Shown here piece after piece: positions 1 to 11,487 of a stretch of 64,000 nt of DNA. A program made the position numbers and the translations under genes. The notes beneath the pieces were generated by a model that had not been told where the DNA came from, searched no databases, and saw nothing but the letters and a program-made list of their open reading frames with translations. Each line of letters starts with the position of its first letter. Positions within the stretch are counted from its first letter, which is position 1. Source of the DNA: Kalmusia sp. IMI 367209 (taxonomy: Eukaryota > Ascomycota > Dothideomycetes > Pleosporales > Didymosphaeriaceae); NCBI GenBank assembly GCA_027946365.1, contig JAPEUQ010000005.1, positions 1,860,001 through 1,924,000 of the forward strand, read 5' to 3'.

Positions 1-594
1 GACAGGCGTTTCGGTTTTACAGGCGAGAGAGCAGACGCCCTCGATGCAGTGGACGTCGGTCGTGTCGTAGTAGACGGTGGGCGTGTAGTGGTAACAGACG
101 GCGGGCGTGTAGCGGATGACGGGCGTGCTGGTGGTGTTGCAGTTGCTGGTTGCGAAGCCTTTCCAGCGGTGGAGAGTCTAGATGAAGCCGCAGTGCTTTT
201 AGTAGTCCCAACCGTCGAAAGTCTAGAAGATTGCGAGGTACCCCTCGAGATACCAACGCTTGAAGGCCGAGGTTTTGAGGTGGTTGTGGCCGTCTTTGGC
301 GCTGCGGCTTTAGGTGCGGCCGGGCGGGCGGCTGCCTTTGGTGCCGGCTGTGAAATGATCTGGGATATGTTCATAGGCCGTGTGAAAAAGACCATGCAGA
401 GGCTTGCATTGGAAGTAGCGCTCGCCCCTTACCGAACCATCGTTCTTGCCAGAGGGTCCTGGGAGTTCCAGGCCAATATAGTCTCCCTCCTGTCCGGTCG
501 CGGCGACTTCACCGATGTACCGGACAATGCCGCGATGTGTGGTTCTGCCCTGATCAAGCTTGGCTTCGACCGTCTGGCCGATTTTCAGATCCAT
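1..594 (-). CDS. Dynactin p150-like CAP-Gly protein, 5' part only, with a frame break
   Basis: Start at 594; the gene runs off the left edge. Residues about 5-70 form a CAP-Gly domain, including GDYIGLEL, the GKNDGS signature and RGERYFQCKPLHGLF. In the family this domain binds EB-type proteins and the tubulin C-terminus; a CAP-Gly at the very N-terminus followed by a Ser/Thr/Pro/Ala-rich basic linker is the layout of the dynactin large subunit (p150Glued/NIP100), which couples dynein to microtubules. The first frame ends at 310. From the A5 run at 385-389 (T5 on the coding strand) a second frame continues open to the window edge as TRPMNISQIISQP then basic SRLSTVG/RPPS repeats. One T fewer would join the two as HGLFTRPMN. 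So there is a +1 frameshift, either a homopolymer call error or a real lesion. No intron with good borders explains it. CLIP-170 or a tubulin cofactor is a less likely alternative. Confidence 0.8.
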
Positions 595-1315
595 TGCGGA
601 TGGACGGTTCGTGGGGTTGTGCGGAGGTTTTGAAGGAATTGAGAGCTTCCTAATTCAACACAGCTGGAAATCTAAGTGGCGAGGTTCCGCAAGCAAGTCG
701 CAGTCGAGACTGGGGTCCGTAACGGGCAGTCTCAAGGCGAAGGAGACGCTGTACTCGAGGACCTCGGTCGCAGCGCCCTCAATTAAGGCAGAGTAAAGCG
801 AGACGAAAGACCGACCAAAAGCAGTAGCGGAGCAAGGACCCGATGAAAGCAGGGCCACAACAACGTCGTAGAAGCTGGGCGGGAGCGCAGCTGCATTGGC
901 GTGGGGCCGCAGTGTGTGGAGGGAAGAATAAAGGGACGACGCCAGATGACGCTACTGGAAGAACGCGTTGTTGTCGGAGCTTGTGCCAAGTGCCGCGCTT
1001 ATCAGCCTTACCTGCGTCTAACGGCTCGGACCGTGCACATGATTGCGCGATAGCGCGTCTTCCAATATGTGCTCTATTATGCATCAGACACCGCGTGCTC
1101 ACGTACGCTGCAATGCTCATACCGTAAACACACAGGACGCAGACAATGCAGCAAGAACGGCTTTACATATATCTTCACTATAGATCTCCCAAGTATGTCA
1201 ACAACACTCACATCTTCCCTCTCACAGCACTCCTGAACAAACCCAACCGTAGATAATACACTCTTCTCGGAGCCTGCACTTCAAGATGCCCAGCGCCACG
1301 TATGCGCAAACCCTC
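595..1315. other. Intergenic region, dynactin 5' flank to ABCD 3' flank
   Basis: Open frames on both strands here (for example 843-1127) are short, mutually overlapping and show no recognisable domain. I see no convincing gene. The left part should hold the dynactin-like promoter and the right part the ABCD transporter 3' UTR. Confidence 0.5.
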
Positions 1316-3766
1316 CTACGCCCCGACTTCCAACTCCCGTATTCTCTCCTCGATATCCGGCACCGCACGAAGCTGCAGCTCAATCTCATCCTTCTCACTA
1401 CTTACTGTTAGTACCATCCAAACTCATCTCTTCTAGAAGAAAAATGCAGATAGGATCATCGAAAGGGATAGAAAGAAAGTGGGCAAGACTCACTCCTCCA
1501 ACTCTAACCTCCTCTCAGCATCCAACCCTGTGAACACAAACCCGCCCTGCCCATCAAACTGCAAAATCTTGCTGTGATACTTCCACAAGCTCCTCCTATG
1601 ACTAACGGTCATAAGCGTAATACCCAGCCTACATCATTAGCAATCTTCCTTAAGAAAAAGGAATTAGGGAAAACCTTACCTCTTCGCCTCCTCATACATC
1701 ACCCTCTCAACCTCCAACGTAACACTACTCGTACATTCGTCTAGAATCGCATACCGCGGCTTATGGTAGAAGAGTCTTGCCATAGCCACCCTCTGCTGCA
1801 ATCCCCCGCTCAACACATCCGTCCATTCCTGCTCTGCGTCCCAGCCCCCAGGCCGATCTACTATCCCCTCGATCTCCACAACTTCGAGGATAGCTAAGAG
1901 ATCCGCGTCAGTTATATTTTTATCACGCATCTCACGCAAACTGTCAGGATAAATAATCTGCTGGCGCAGCGTCCCGCGCGATAAATATGGGCGCTGCGGA
2001 ATGAAAAAGATGGCCTCAAACGGCGGCTTCCTCACGGTGCCGCCGTAGACGGGCCAAAGACCGCCCAAAATACGGAATAAAGAGGATTTGCCGCAGCCGT
2101 TAGGGCCGACGATGAGCAGATGGTCGCCGGGCTTGACGGCGAAGCTGAGTTTGCGTACGAGCACGTCGCCGTTGGGCGAGACGATGGGGACATCTTTGAA
2201 CATGATGTCCTCGCCCTCTGTGACGGTGCCGCGGCCGCGCAGCACAGCGGCGTTTTCTTCCGTGTCGGCGGAGGAGACGAGTTTCTTTTCGAAGTGACCG
2301 GCTTGGATGTCATCGATGACGTCGAGGAGGGTGGAGACGCGCGAGGTGTAGCCCGCGAGTTCGGTGATTTCTTTGTAGGAGAACATGACGCGGCCGAACG
2401 CGTCGGAGGACATGAGGAGCATGCGACGGTTGGTGACGAAGCCTAGGGTCATTGATCAGTCACTCGCTCTGGTGGAAAAATAGGAACAACTTACTCTCCG
2501 TCCGATCTCCCATACTTCCCGAACCTGCTCCAGGAACTTTGAAGAATACAGGTACACTGCATAGCAACAATCCTAACGCTCCCCAGAAATATTTAATCAC
2601 AAAGTCCTCCATCACACCATGATAGAATCTTCTCCTTAATATCCGGTTCACATGCTTAATCAGCGTGAAGTATCCCTTATCCAAGGTATCCTTCTCCGCC
2701 TCGTGCCCATGGTACAGTGCAACCTCTTCGCTATAATCGATCAACCGCGAATGCTGGAAGCGGAACTCGCCCTCAAGCCGCGCCTCGTCCGCGACATATT
2801 TTCCGAAGGGCGGAGTCAACGCGCGCATTACGTTCGCAGACAGTTGTACGAGGAGTGACATGAAGAAGAGGCCTTCCCCACCGACACTACGCGAAAGCGA
2901 GTAATTGTAGACGACCATGTCGAGCACCGGTTTCGCAAGATTCGAGTACAACTCCGCTAAACTATTTGCGAATTTGGCGACATCGACGGTGATAAGCTGG
3001 TCCGCGTTCTTGATCCGGTCGTCGAGGGCCGAGAGCGTATAGAAGGTCATATGTGACAGGTACTTGTTGTGGACGTAATTCGTAAGTCGAGTACGGTACT
3101 GTAACGACAGCTTGCACTGATGGTATGACAGCTGTCTGTGTTAGCTGATGATCTCCCAAGACTCCAACGTCCCTTAGCTAAACATACCATAGAATTCGTG
3201 AATGTCGCCGGCACCGCGACGGTCATCCACCACACCAGCCCCCACAGAAAGTCCTTCCCCTTCCCTCTCACCAGACTGCTAACCAGCCGTCCATCTAGCT
3301 CAGCCACGTATAAACTAATCATTGTCCGCAGCACCAAAAATACACTATGGCTGATCAACAGCCGAAACTCCTTACTCCGCCATCCCGGAATGCATATCCG
3401 CAACAACCGGAGTAAATTCTTGAAAAATTCGCGATTGAGCTCGACCTTCCTGCGGCCCGTCGCCTCGCCCGCAGGCTGCGACGTCGACGTCTTGCGCAGC
3501 GTTTTCGCACGGAGCGCCGCCGCTTTCTGCTCGGCGATGGCAGACCGAATGCGATTTATGAGCGCGACGAAGAGCGTGAGGTACACGGCGCGCGATATCT
3601 TGGTCCGATGTTCCAGATATATTCTCGTGAAATCGTTGACCAGCGATTTGAGCGAGGACGCCGACATGTGAGTTCGCGCGTGGGCGAACTTGGAGAGGAC
3701 GGCCATGGCTACCGTGGGATCGTCATTCGCGCCAAACGGTGTCGCGGGATATATGTACGGGGGCAA
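1316..3766 (-). CDS. Peroxisomal ABCD-type half ABC transporter (Pxa1/Pxa2 family)
   Basis: Five exons read cleanly: 3188-3766, 2495-3131, 1680-2442, 1494-1628, 1316-1397, giving 732 codons with every splice in phase (all GT...AG). The family imports long-chain acyl-CoAs into peroxisomes for beta-oxidation and works as a dimer of half-transporters. Residues 1-190 carry the N-terminal membrane region with the ABCD-typical [19 protein letters not shown]; the TM domain continues through [20 protein letters not shown], with the ABCD EAA-like stretch EEVALYHG. The nucleotide-binding domain has Walker [10 protein letters not shown], signature [13 protein letters not shown], Walker [11 protein letters not shown] and the switch His in [12 protein letters not shown]. 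The tail [20 protein letters not shown] is usual for the family. An internal Met at 3706 (MAVLSKFAH) is an alternative start. The malate synthase at the other end of the window is also peroxisomal. Confidence 0.93.
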
Positions 3767-4562
3767 TCGATCGCGGGATGAGCCCTAGATGTGGTGGTGA
3801 GGGTTGCAGTGAGGCTGTTCAGCCGTTGGGAACGTAGTGCATGGCGTTCGGCGATTGCAGTTGGCGTGATGATGTCGCTGCGGCTCGCGGCATGTGATGG
3901 AGAGCCTCGGTTTCTGGCACGGGCGGACCTTGCATCCCCACAATCGCCTAGCTGCATTGGGGCATCAGCTTAAACTCCGCATTTTGGCTTGTGATTCATG
4001 GTCAATGTCACTTTCTGCATGCCAAAACACCATCGCCTGAACTACGAATACCGTGGTAGATGGAACCTGTATTGGTATTGTGGGCGACATCTTTGCTGAA
4101 TAGTCATGTTCTACACACAAGCACTAGTCTCTCTCTTTCATAGATGGAGAGACCTTTCTTGGATAGATTTGATTTATTCATTGTATTGTCAACGTCTTTT
4201 CACTACTTATGAGCGATTTCCAAGGGAAAACAGTAACGATTCATTGTTTACATTAGAAGACGAAGCCTATTCAACCTGGGGCTTCCTTGCATCCCAACTA
4301 CGCCCTAGACTGTCAGCGATCTTAAGATCTTCCAACGAGCGTGTCCTCACAACGATATAATATACTGATGTTGAATTAAAGGTTTCAAAGGTCTTGAACA
4401 AGATTATCATACCATCTTAAGGAAGCGTATATAGCTAATACTTTTATTAGGAGTTTATATATATATTATTAAGACAAGTTGCGGGTAATGTAATATTGTA
4501 CCATTATTACCTAGACATAAGCAATATAGGAATGTCTTTTTATAGCAATTTGGCGTTCTCTC
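3767..4562. other. Intergenic region, partly AT-rich
   Basis: About 3780-4100 is the 5' flank of the ABCD gene. 4370-4530 is strongly AT-rich with TATATA stretches and may be the remains of a RIP-mutated repeat; there is no recognisable protein similarity. The 84-codon frame at 4106-4360 shows no domain and no introns, and I do not call it. Confidence 0.4.
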
Positions 4563-6580
4563 CTATTTAGGCTCGTCCTGGGGAACTTTCAGCGCTGTGA
4601 ATGCTAGGCCAGCCAGACTCCCAGAACCAGGCCACTTACCTCAACAACAGACGTTCTTGGTGGCACCTTGAGAATTCAAATCCAGGTAAAAATCCCGCCC
4701 GCGCATCGGGAAAGCGTATTTGCTAGTGAGTGAAAGATGTCTGTTATATTTTTTAGTTTCTTAACCTTTGTACAGGTCAAGACGCTTACCAACAGCGAAA
4801 GATACGCCCAAAGGAATGAATTTCTGCCACCACCGGTCTGCGTATCTCATTTTATCACAATAGCAACCATAAAGAGTGCTTCAAAGCCTAGCGCGAAGCT
4901 GGAAACCCCTTTGGATAGGCTGTTTCCAAGTACTAATTTTGCAGTGCTTATGTGGAGGAATGAAGCACGTCTTTGGAAGATTGAACCTGGGACCTTAAAG
5001 CGTGACACATAGAGCCTGTAAGTGGCGCATGACACTATAGTACCAAAATGGACCCGACAATTTGCCCGAACATCTGGGCTGTCGGCGCCCCACTAACCAG
5101 GTTTCTAATCTTGAAGTCGTAAGCAAGATCTCCTGTCTGGCTTGCGCCGGCAGCGGAGATAGCAGCAGAAATTAAGTTGACTACAATGGCATTGGGAGAA
5201 GACCGTGGCATGATAGAGGCAAAGAACAGTTGTGATACTACCAAATCAAAGCATGATCAGCTCTTGAATTGTGCAATTGGAAAGGAGAGAAAGGGTCTCA
5301 CCTAGTCCACTTTGAGGGTTATAGTCAGATTCTCCTAAGGTTCGAAATACTAATCACTGCCAGTGGCAGCGCCAGCAGGACCGACAAGAGAAAATAATAC
5401 CAGGGGATCCTTGACCGGAAAACATAGGTAGTAGCACCCATACAAATAAAATGGATACAAGGAAGCTGATTTCGAGAAAATATCTCCTTACATCGCTGGG
5501 GGCGGGTTTGCAGGCTCTTGAACGTTGAGGTTCTTGGTGCCCATCGATAGCCTCAGGATTTGAATTGATTTCGGTATACCGAGTGCTGTACCTAAAATCC
5601 TCCTTCAGCCAAGTCATCAGCTCTCGCGCATATCTACGGTGATTGAACAAGATTCCGCTCCCATGAGCACCCAAGAAGGGCTGTATGCTGATCCAGCCTA
5701 TCTTGACGAAGGCATCAGCCATGGGGATATCCCATGATATTGGGATGAAAAACATGTTGTTGGTCTGACTGAGAGCCAATGTTAGCTTGCGCATGGTTAT
5801 TCAGTACTTATAATAAGCATTGAGGGACCTGCAGATCCGAGAATGAGGCTTAGTCCCCGGTTGGAGTCTTTTGCTGAGTCTGGTCCCGTATGGTTGAGCG
5901 TACTAGAAGGTTCAAGCGCACAAATGTGCAGTGATTTGATGATGTTAGAGCTGCGGTCGCGCCAGGCCATGGCATGTCCTGTGGTATGACCAAGCGTTCC
6001 CTTAGCATAGCTGCAAGAATGATCCCAAAGAAGCATAGTCCTAGCGACCAGATGATTATATCGGCCCAATTGAGGCGCAAAGAACCACCTTCCGCTGGCT
6101 TTAGAACGTATTCGAGTGCTGTAATCAATTCGGCGAAACCTGCCGTAACAGGCATACAGCCAGTGGCGGTAGCCGTACTAACTATCAAAACATACTCGGC
6201 TTTGGAGAGAGGTTGTGATCCAAATTTCTAGAGTGACGTGAAAATAAGATAGCTAAGAATTGCAGAGACAATGGACATCTGTTGACTACTTCCAGCGATC
6301 AAAGCCCCAGTGGGTATTATACAGGTTGACAAGTATTCCGATAAGTGTGCCTGTAATGACGGCTCGAATGGAGAAATTTCGACTCATATCAGCGGTTTCG
6401 TACATTGCATGCCTGTTGTGAAGCAAAGGCTGAGATTATGAAGCGCTCATCTTAGAGGCTTCCGTCGACGAATGGAAGCTTCGCTCGTGATCTTGTCTTC
6501 TTCGAGTGCTGCAGCCACATCCTTAGCAACATGCTACAGTGACAAGTGAGTTCACTGGTTTTCTCACCGTTCCAAATACG
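4563..6580 (-). pseudogene. Oligopeptide transporter (OPT family) relic
   Basis: Pieces of an OPT protein of the YGL114W type follow each other in the right order in changing frames. From about 6500 down: a cytosolic acidic stretch, VITGTLIGILVN, the segment PVTAGFAELITALEYVL, the OPT hallmark LRERLVIPQDMPWPGATA (about 5960-6000), a central loop, DYNPQSG with a 1-nt shift near 5335, GASQTGDLAYDFK (about 5150), VYRLY/PGSIF and ALGFEALFMVAIVIK (about 4850), RWWQKFIPLGVSFAVG, and a C-terminal end LAGLAFTALKVPQDEPK stopping at 4563. There are at least four frameshifts (near 6270, 5330, 4855 and 4600) and an in-frame TAG after ILSYLIFTSL. The full length is represented but it cannot encode a transporter. 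OPT members move small peptides or metal chelates across membranes. Confidence 0.85.
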
Positions 6581-6984
6581 AAAAAGTCAGCCTTGTGAAT
6601 GCGAAAGGACTATATTGATAAGCTTTTGTCAGTGATTGATGAGGGCATACGTATGATGAAGTTCAGATGTAATGATAACAAATCGCCAGAGATAGTATAG
6701 CGCTGCCTTGCGTTCACGCCTCACGTTGTCAGTGCATGTAGCGCGTTTGCCCAGCCAACCCCGGCGGTTTACAATATGACATCACTGAGTCGGTGGCCCT
6801 TTGAATTGCACATCGCTCAGCCTATTGATTCCCGCGAAATGAACGTGATACATTTACCCCGTCCCCCTATACAGTCAGTCTTCTGCAACGAAACAGAGAT
6901 GAATGTTCCCACTTCACAAGCATTACTTTGAAACTAATTAAACCCCGCCCCTGGTAACCTAGTCAACAGCAAAAAAACACCACA
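6581..6984. other. Spacer between two divergent relics
   Basis: Contains the 5' flanks of the OPT relic (leftward) and the glutamine synthetase-like relic (rightward). It holds an A-rich leader just before the ATG at 6985. No gene seen. Confidence 0.4.
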
Positions 6985-8135
6985 ATGGAGATACTCAAAT
7001 CGTTTCTAACTGCAAATCCTTCAGTCGAGTACTTTCGCTTTCAATGGGTAGACTACTCCGGCATAGCACACGCGAAAGTGGTGCCCAAGGCCTACCGCGT
7101 CGAAATTGCCACCAATAGAAGCCAGTTATTTCTCCCACAGAATTGCCTTATTGTGACCATATCAGCGGCCCCGGAATGTTTTCCAGCTAGCCCTCAGCGA
7201 TGGGGTCTCTCCGCGGACTGGAGCTCTCTAAGAGTATGCGGGTTTAAACCAAATCATGCTACGGTCATGTGCTTTGTTACCCAGATCGTGCTTCAATCCG
7301 GGACAGCGTTTGAAAAGTGCCCGAGAACGGCGTTGAAAAGAGTGCTGGAAGGTTTCGTCAGTAGGTATGAGATCCTCGTCGGCTACGAAATCGAATTGGT
7401 TCTGCTCGACAAGAATTTGAATCTGGCTCAAAGTCTAGATCATATCACGGGATTTGCATCGATGGCGGGATTCCGGGGTGAAAGGCTGCTACTCATGGAA
7501 GAGATCTGTAATGCACTGCAGAAGTCGGGTATCCGAGTGCATGATTTCCACACTGAGGTACCGGACCAGTTTGAGATAGTGTTGTGTCCAGTGAGCCTCA
7601 CGGAAGCCATCGACTCACTTATGCTAGCACAAGAGACGACCCATACAGTTGCCATTACCTATGGCGTCAAGGCATCCATGGCACCTCGACCAGTGTTCAA
7701 GGGACCATAGAACGGGCTGCATACACATGTGTCCCTTAATCCAACCTCAGACCAGACTGATGCCTTCTTGCAAGGTGTTTTGGAGAGCTTAAAACCGCTA
7801 TGTGCGCTTGGCATGGCAAACGTCGATAGTTACGTACGGGTAACGGGTGACGGGGCTGGCTGTTTCATCGGTTGGGGTACTGAGAATCGCGATCTGCCCA
7901 TTAGAAAAATCAAAACAAACCACTGGGAGTTTCAATTTGTGGGCGCAAAGGCAATCTCTTCCTAGCTGCTCTACTTTCCGTAGGATTAGAGGGTATGCAA
8001 ACACGAGCGGAATTGCGATACAATGATTGCATGGAGTTTCAAGCAAATCTTACACCACAGAAGTTGCGAGATTATGGCATGGACGAGAAGATGCCGATGC
8101 GCTTGTGTGATACTATCGAGGCCCTAAAGCGTTGA
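6985..8135 (+). pseudogene. Glutamine synthetase-like (FluG C-terminal type) relic
   Basis: From ATG 6985 the protein begins MEILKSFLTANPSVEYFRFQ and VDYSGIAHAKVVP, the N-terminal beta-grasp of the GS-like family. The catalytic part includes VGYEIELVLL (metal-ligand Glu region), VPDQFEIVL, THTVAITYGVKASMAPRP and NGLHTHVSL with its ammonia/metal His. A TAG at 7708-7710 interrupts MAPRPVFKGP/NGLHTH; the usual codon here would be Gln (CAG), so this is a CpA-to-TpA change. A frameshift near 7945 is needed to continue as GNLFLAALLSVGLEGM and reach a natural-looking end ...CDTIEALKR at 8135. Members ligate ammonia or amines to glutamate or belong to FluG-like developmental-signal proteins. With one stop and one shift it is most likely dead. 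Confidence 0.85.
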
Positions 8136-8383
8136 CAGAAGATACGAAGTTGGCTAGGAGAGTCACTGCTAACACAGTACATAAAAGTAAAGGAGACGGA
8201 ACTAGAGAGGTGGGAGCATGTTGATGACGAGGAAAAAAGGCAAAAGACTCTGTTTTTCTTCTAGCACAGGCCCCGTATGTTATACCAGACTAAGCTCCAA
8301 GACATTACACCCACGAACCCCATATGCTGTCGTGAAATTTGCCTACAACAAAACAACTTACTTCACTGTCATCTTCCAGAGCA

Positions 8384-9665
8384 TCAAGCCAAAGACCCCA
8401 TTGGATACCAATGTTCGAGTACATCCCGAATAGAAGCGCTAACAACCGACAGATCAATCACAGCTTTGTAGACGAATTCATCCACCCAAGCGTCACTCAT
8501 GACGAGATAGTCTTTATCTTCTGATTCATCTCGCCAAGAGTTCTCCACCCTCCATCTCACCGGCTTTTCATCGAGGATATGGACACCTTTGAGCAACATA
8601 GCATGCGTCATTTGCTTCCACCTGTCTGCAGTACTTCAGCTTTCTTCATGTTCAACTTTATATTAAAGCTGAGCTCATATTCGGACAGGTCCGTGTCCAT
8701 AATTCCCTTATAATGATCCGAATATTGCCCGACGTCTGAGCCAAAGAAGGCGGGAAATCCTGTTTTCAACATTTCAATACAGCTCTTTTCATTGTGCCTA
8801 GGCTGACGTTGATGTATGTAATTGGGCACCCATTATAGATGTGGCCTAGTAGCTTAACACTAAGAAGTCGATTGTACGCATTGCGGAGGTCGTGAACGAG
8901 GGAGAAGAGAGCGTGGACATCGGTTCCGCCAAGCGCTCGGATGATTTGGCTGTCCGATAGCTCTGCGGCAAAAGCGATTGGGTCGATACGTATAGTGCGG
9001 AACTTTTTATCGCGATCATAGAATTCCCACGTGAAAACTGTATCTGGTGCCGGCGGGGGCCCAAGCATAAGCGTAGTGATGAGATGAACCTCTCGTAGCA
9101 TTTTTTCCTTCTCGGCAGCGACAGTGGACTTTTTGACCTTTGGTGAAGCAGCACTGGATATGATGCATCGTAGACGGAGGGCATCTTCCCGGAGCTTTGT
9201 AGTCATGAAAAGATCCATTACCTCTGAGTTTGCGGCGTTATAGGCGTCCGAGTATAGCGCATGGAGGAACCAGACGATACTTTTGTACAAGATTGACGAA
9301 CATGTCCCACTGTCCGCCATCTTGAACGGAACCAGAAAGCAAAGCTTGCAAAAGACGGCTGTCAATAGACTCGGACGCTGTATCTAGTATACTCTCTAGG
9401 AAGTAATTTGCTTTTTCGATTTTCTCCCAGTAGAACAGGTAGGACTGAGAGAATTGAAAGGAGGTCAGGCGACATTTCTTCATGAGGGCGATGCGGAAGA
9501 CGTTAGTGGAAGCAAAAAGCTAGCACAGGCCTGGTTCAAACTGGTTGGTAATCGGGAAAGAGGAAATTTGATGTTGAAGTTTTGCGTATCTACGACGGCT
9601 CTGGATCGTGGAGAGAGGACAGCATTGGCGGCACTAGTTCTGTCTGGAGAATCGACTTGCGCGCC
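8384..9665 (-). pseudogene. Bleomycin hydrolase-type cysteine peptidase (C1B) relic
   Basis: Reading leftward from about 9660: RSRAVVDTQNFNIKFP, then the active-site region Cys-stop-LFASTNVFRIALMKK, SFQFSQSYLFYWEKIEKANYFLE, GGQWDMFVNLVQKY, the helical middle, GKCPFFGSDVG-like GFPAFFGSDVGQYS, and the catalytic His/Asn block MTHAMLLKGVHI...WRVENSW, ending MGSLA at 8384. In the family the Cys-His-Asn triad makes a cytosolic hexameric aminopeptidase. The Trp that follows the catalytic Cys is TAG here (complement of 9520-9522), again a CpA-to-TpA type change on the other strand. Frames change at least three times (near 9360, 8800, 8610). The extreme N-terminus is missing because the sequence runs into the SMP-30 relic near 9635. 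Confidence 0.85.
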
Positions 9666-10294
9666 TACCATGGTCCCTTTCTAGATGTCGGGTGTTCTGC
9701 ATGTCCTCAACCAGCGAAGGACAAACTAGTCACCCACATACCGTCCGGAATCTTGTTCAATGGCCTTACTCGGCTCAGTCTCAATGATACGTCCAATCTC
9801 TTAGTTGCAGATTCGGTGTCGGGTGCATTGGGAAGATCAATACCAAGACAAGGGAATACACAATCGACATAGGACCTCCTATATCCTCTATCCAGTGGCT
9901 TGGGTCTTGGTATTAACGGTCTATATATCTACGGCAATAATCTGTATTTCACAAACTTTGACCGTCAGATGTCGGCAAGGTGCCAACTTCACCATTGACC
10001 GGCTTCGCTACCGGCCCCCTTGAAACTATTATCAGTCATGTTAGAAGAGACCATTGTACTCTATCTTTGAACGGGTCAAAAGCTTAGGTTGTAGCTAACG
10101 GTCTTAATGCACTGATTGAGGTAAACATTAGCGGCAAGACGTCACGAATTGTAGCAAACTCCACTATGTTAACCAGATCTTCGGCCGTCGCATTAGGTCG
10201 CACTAGTCTCGATAATGGGTCTTTATATGTCACGTGTTCCAAACTCTTAGATGGCCATTCAGTTGGCAATCTTGTTAGGACGGATTCAGAGTAA
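9633..10294 (+). pseudogene. SMP-30/gluconolactonase-like beta-propeller relic, 5'-truncated
   Basis: Successive frames give SVWRIDLRAYHGPFLD, HIPSGILFNGLTRL, NLLVADSVSGALG, then after a shift KINTKTREYTIDIGPPISS, after another LGINGLYIYGNNLYFTNFDR, then VPTSPLTGFATGPLETII and finally VANGLNALIEVN, SSAVALGRTSLDNGSLYVT and a stop at 10294. This is the order of blades in fungal SMP-30-like secreted proteins (NGLT...LLVADS, GINGL...LYFTN, AVALGRT...LYVT). The N-terminal third is absent: the homology starts abruptly next to the inverted bleomycin-hydrolase relic. At least three frameshifts make it a pseudogene. Substrate unknown. Confidence 0.75.
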
Positions 10295-10580
10295 CTACTC
10301 ATCGTCATTGTTATGACTTTACTAGTCGTAGCATTATTACAACTAAGGTTACATGGTGAGCACATTAGAAGAGATCAGACGAAAAGCAACAGATAGTACA
10401 TGCGCTGAGAGACCTTGGAAAGCCAAAATCGCAACGCTACAGTTCTAGCGTATATTGGTATCTTCTCAACTGCAAGGCATTTGCCATGACATCAGTGTGT
10501 AGGTGAAAGACCAAGGTCCACACGGTCAGTAATTCTATGACTGTGCGGTAGATATCCAATTCCATACTGAGACACGCGTA

Positions 10581-11416
10581 TCAGTGAAGTACCGGTAATA
10601 TACCATGCCGTGCTGGGAGACGTGCGAGCTTGCCAGGGTCATGTAGCAAGAACGGCTCAACACCAGTAAAGACCGGGACTAGATCCCGAGAGATGTATTC
10701 AAGGGCCGAGATTATTCCGGTGAACCATCCTTCAGCGAATTTTGGGCATTCGCACCTTTGATACACACGGTTCCATCACATGCTCCTGTCCAAGCTTGCA
10801 ATGCGGATGAATATCGGCATTTTGCTACATGCCTGGTCTGATCGCGTTTCATATTTACTGCCCGCCAATTACTTGCCGTCGACACCTCGATGGGCTTCGA
10901 CGAAGTTTTGTTGATGCGGCGGAGCTTGATAATGCTCGAATGATGGAATGACATGTAGTTATTTGTTTCGATGCTTTGGCCCTCTGTTGGCACTCTTCGA
11001 GCCATGCGTTACATGTCGGCGCGAGCCATCGGTTTGTTCAATCTTTCCCAGACAAGACGCTGAAGTCGACTACACACATGCTGGTAATGTAATGCTGCAC
11101 ATGACATAGCGCCCGGCATCTTCGGCCCGGGATTTGAAGTGCCGCGGGCCGGGGCAAGAGTCTCGGAAGAACCGCGCCTGGACTCACCGAGGAAATACTC
11201 GTGAATGCCGTTTAACCTTCCACTAGAAATCCGGATGGTATCGTCGGGTTGATGTATGACACAGTGCGTGTATGGCAGTGTGAAAAGGTCGTCTTTCGTC
11301 GCTTCAACATTCGAGGAAGTTTCCCTGCAGGGCATATTTGCAACAGCTCTCGTAAAAGCCGTAGAGTGCCAAGACTTCCGATATCTCCTACCATTCTTTG
11401 CTTGTCCAATATACAA
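10581..11416 (-). pseudogene. Unidentified coding relic
   Basis: Two long leftward frames, 11009-11416 (135 codons) and 10712-11005, followed by 10581-10766, read as protein-like text in series: LPYTHCVIHQPDDTIRISSG, PKMPGAMSCAALHYQ, RLQRLVWERLNKP, PKFAEGWFTGIISALEY and FLLHDPGKLARLPARHG. The frames abut or overlap as in a gene broken by frameshifts. I do not recognise the family, and a chance open frame cannot be excluded. It lies between clear relics and the intact CYP505 gene, which fits decay. Confidence 0.35.
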
Positions 11417-11487
11417 AGGCTCTACAATAGCTTTCGTCCTTCATTTAGGGATATTTGATCCCTCAACTTGTCCTGTGCCTCATCGCT

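Noticed and set aside
843..1127. Overlapping 94- and 113-codon frames on opposite strands
   Set aside because: They conflict with each other, have no domain, and lie between a promoter and a 3' end.
4106..4360. 84-codon plus-strand frame in an AT-rich spacer
   Set aside because: No homology, no conserved context, no introns; chance frame or repeat debris.
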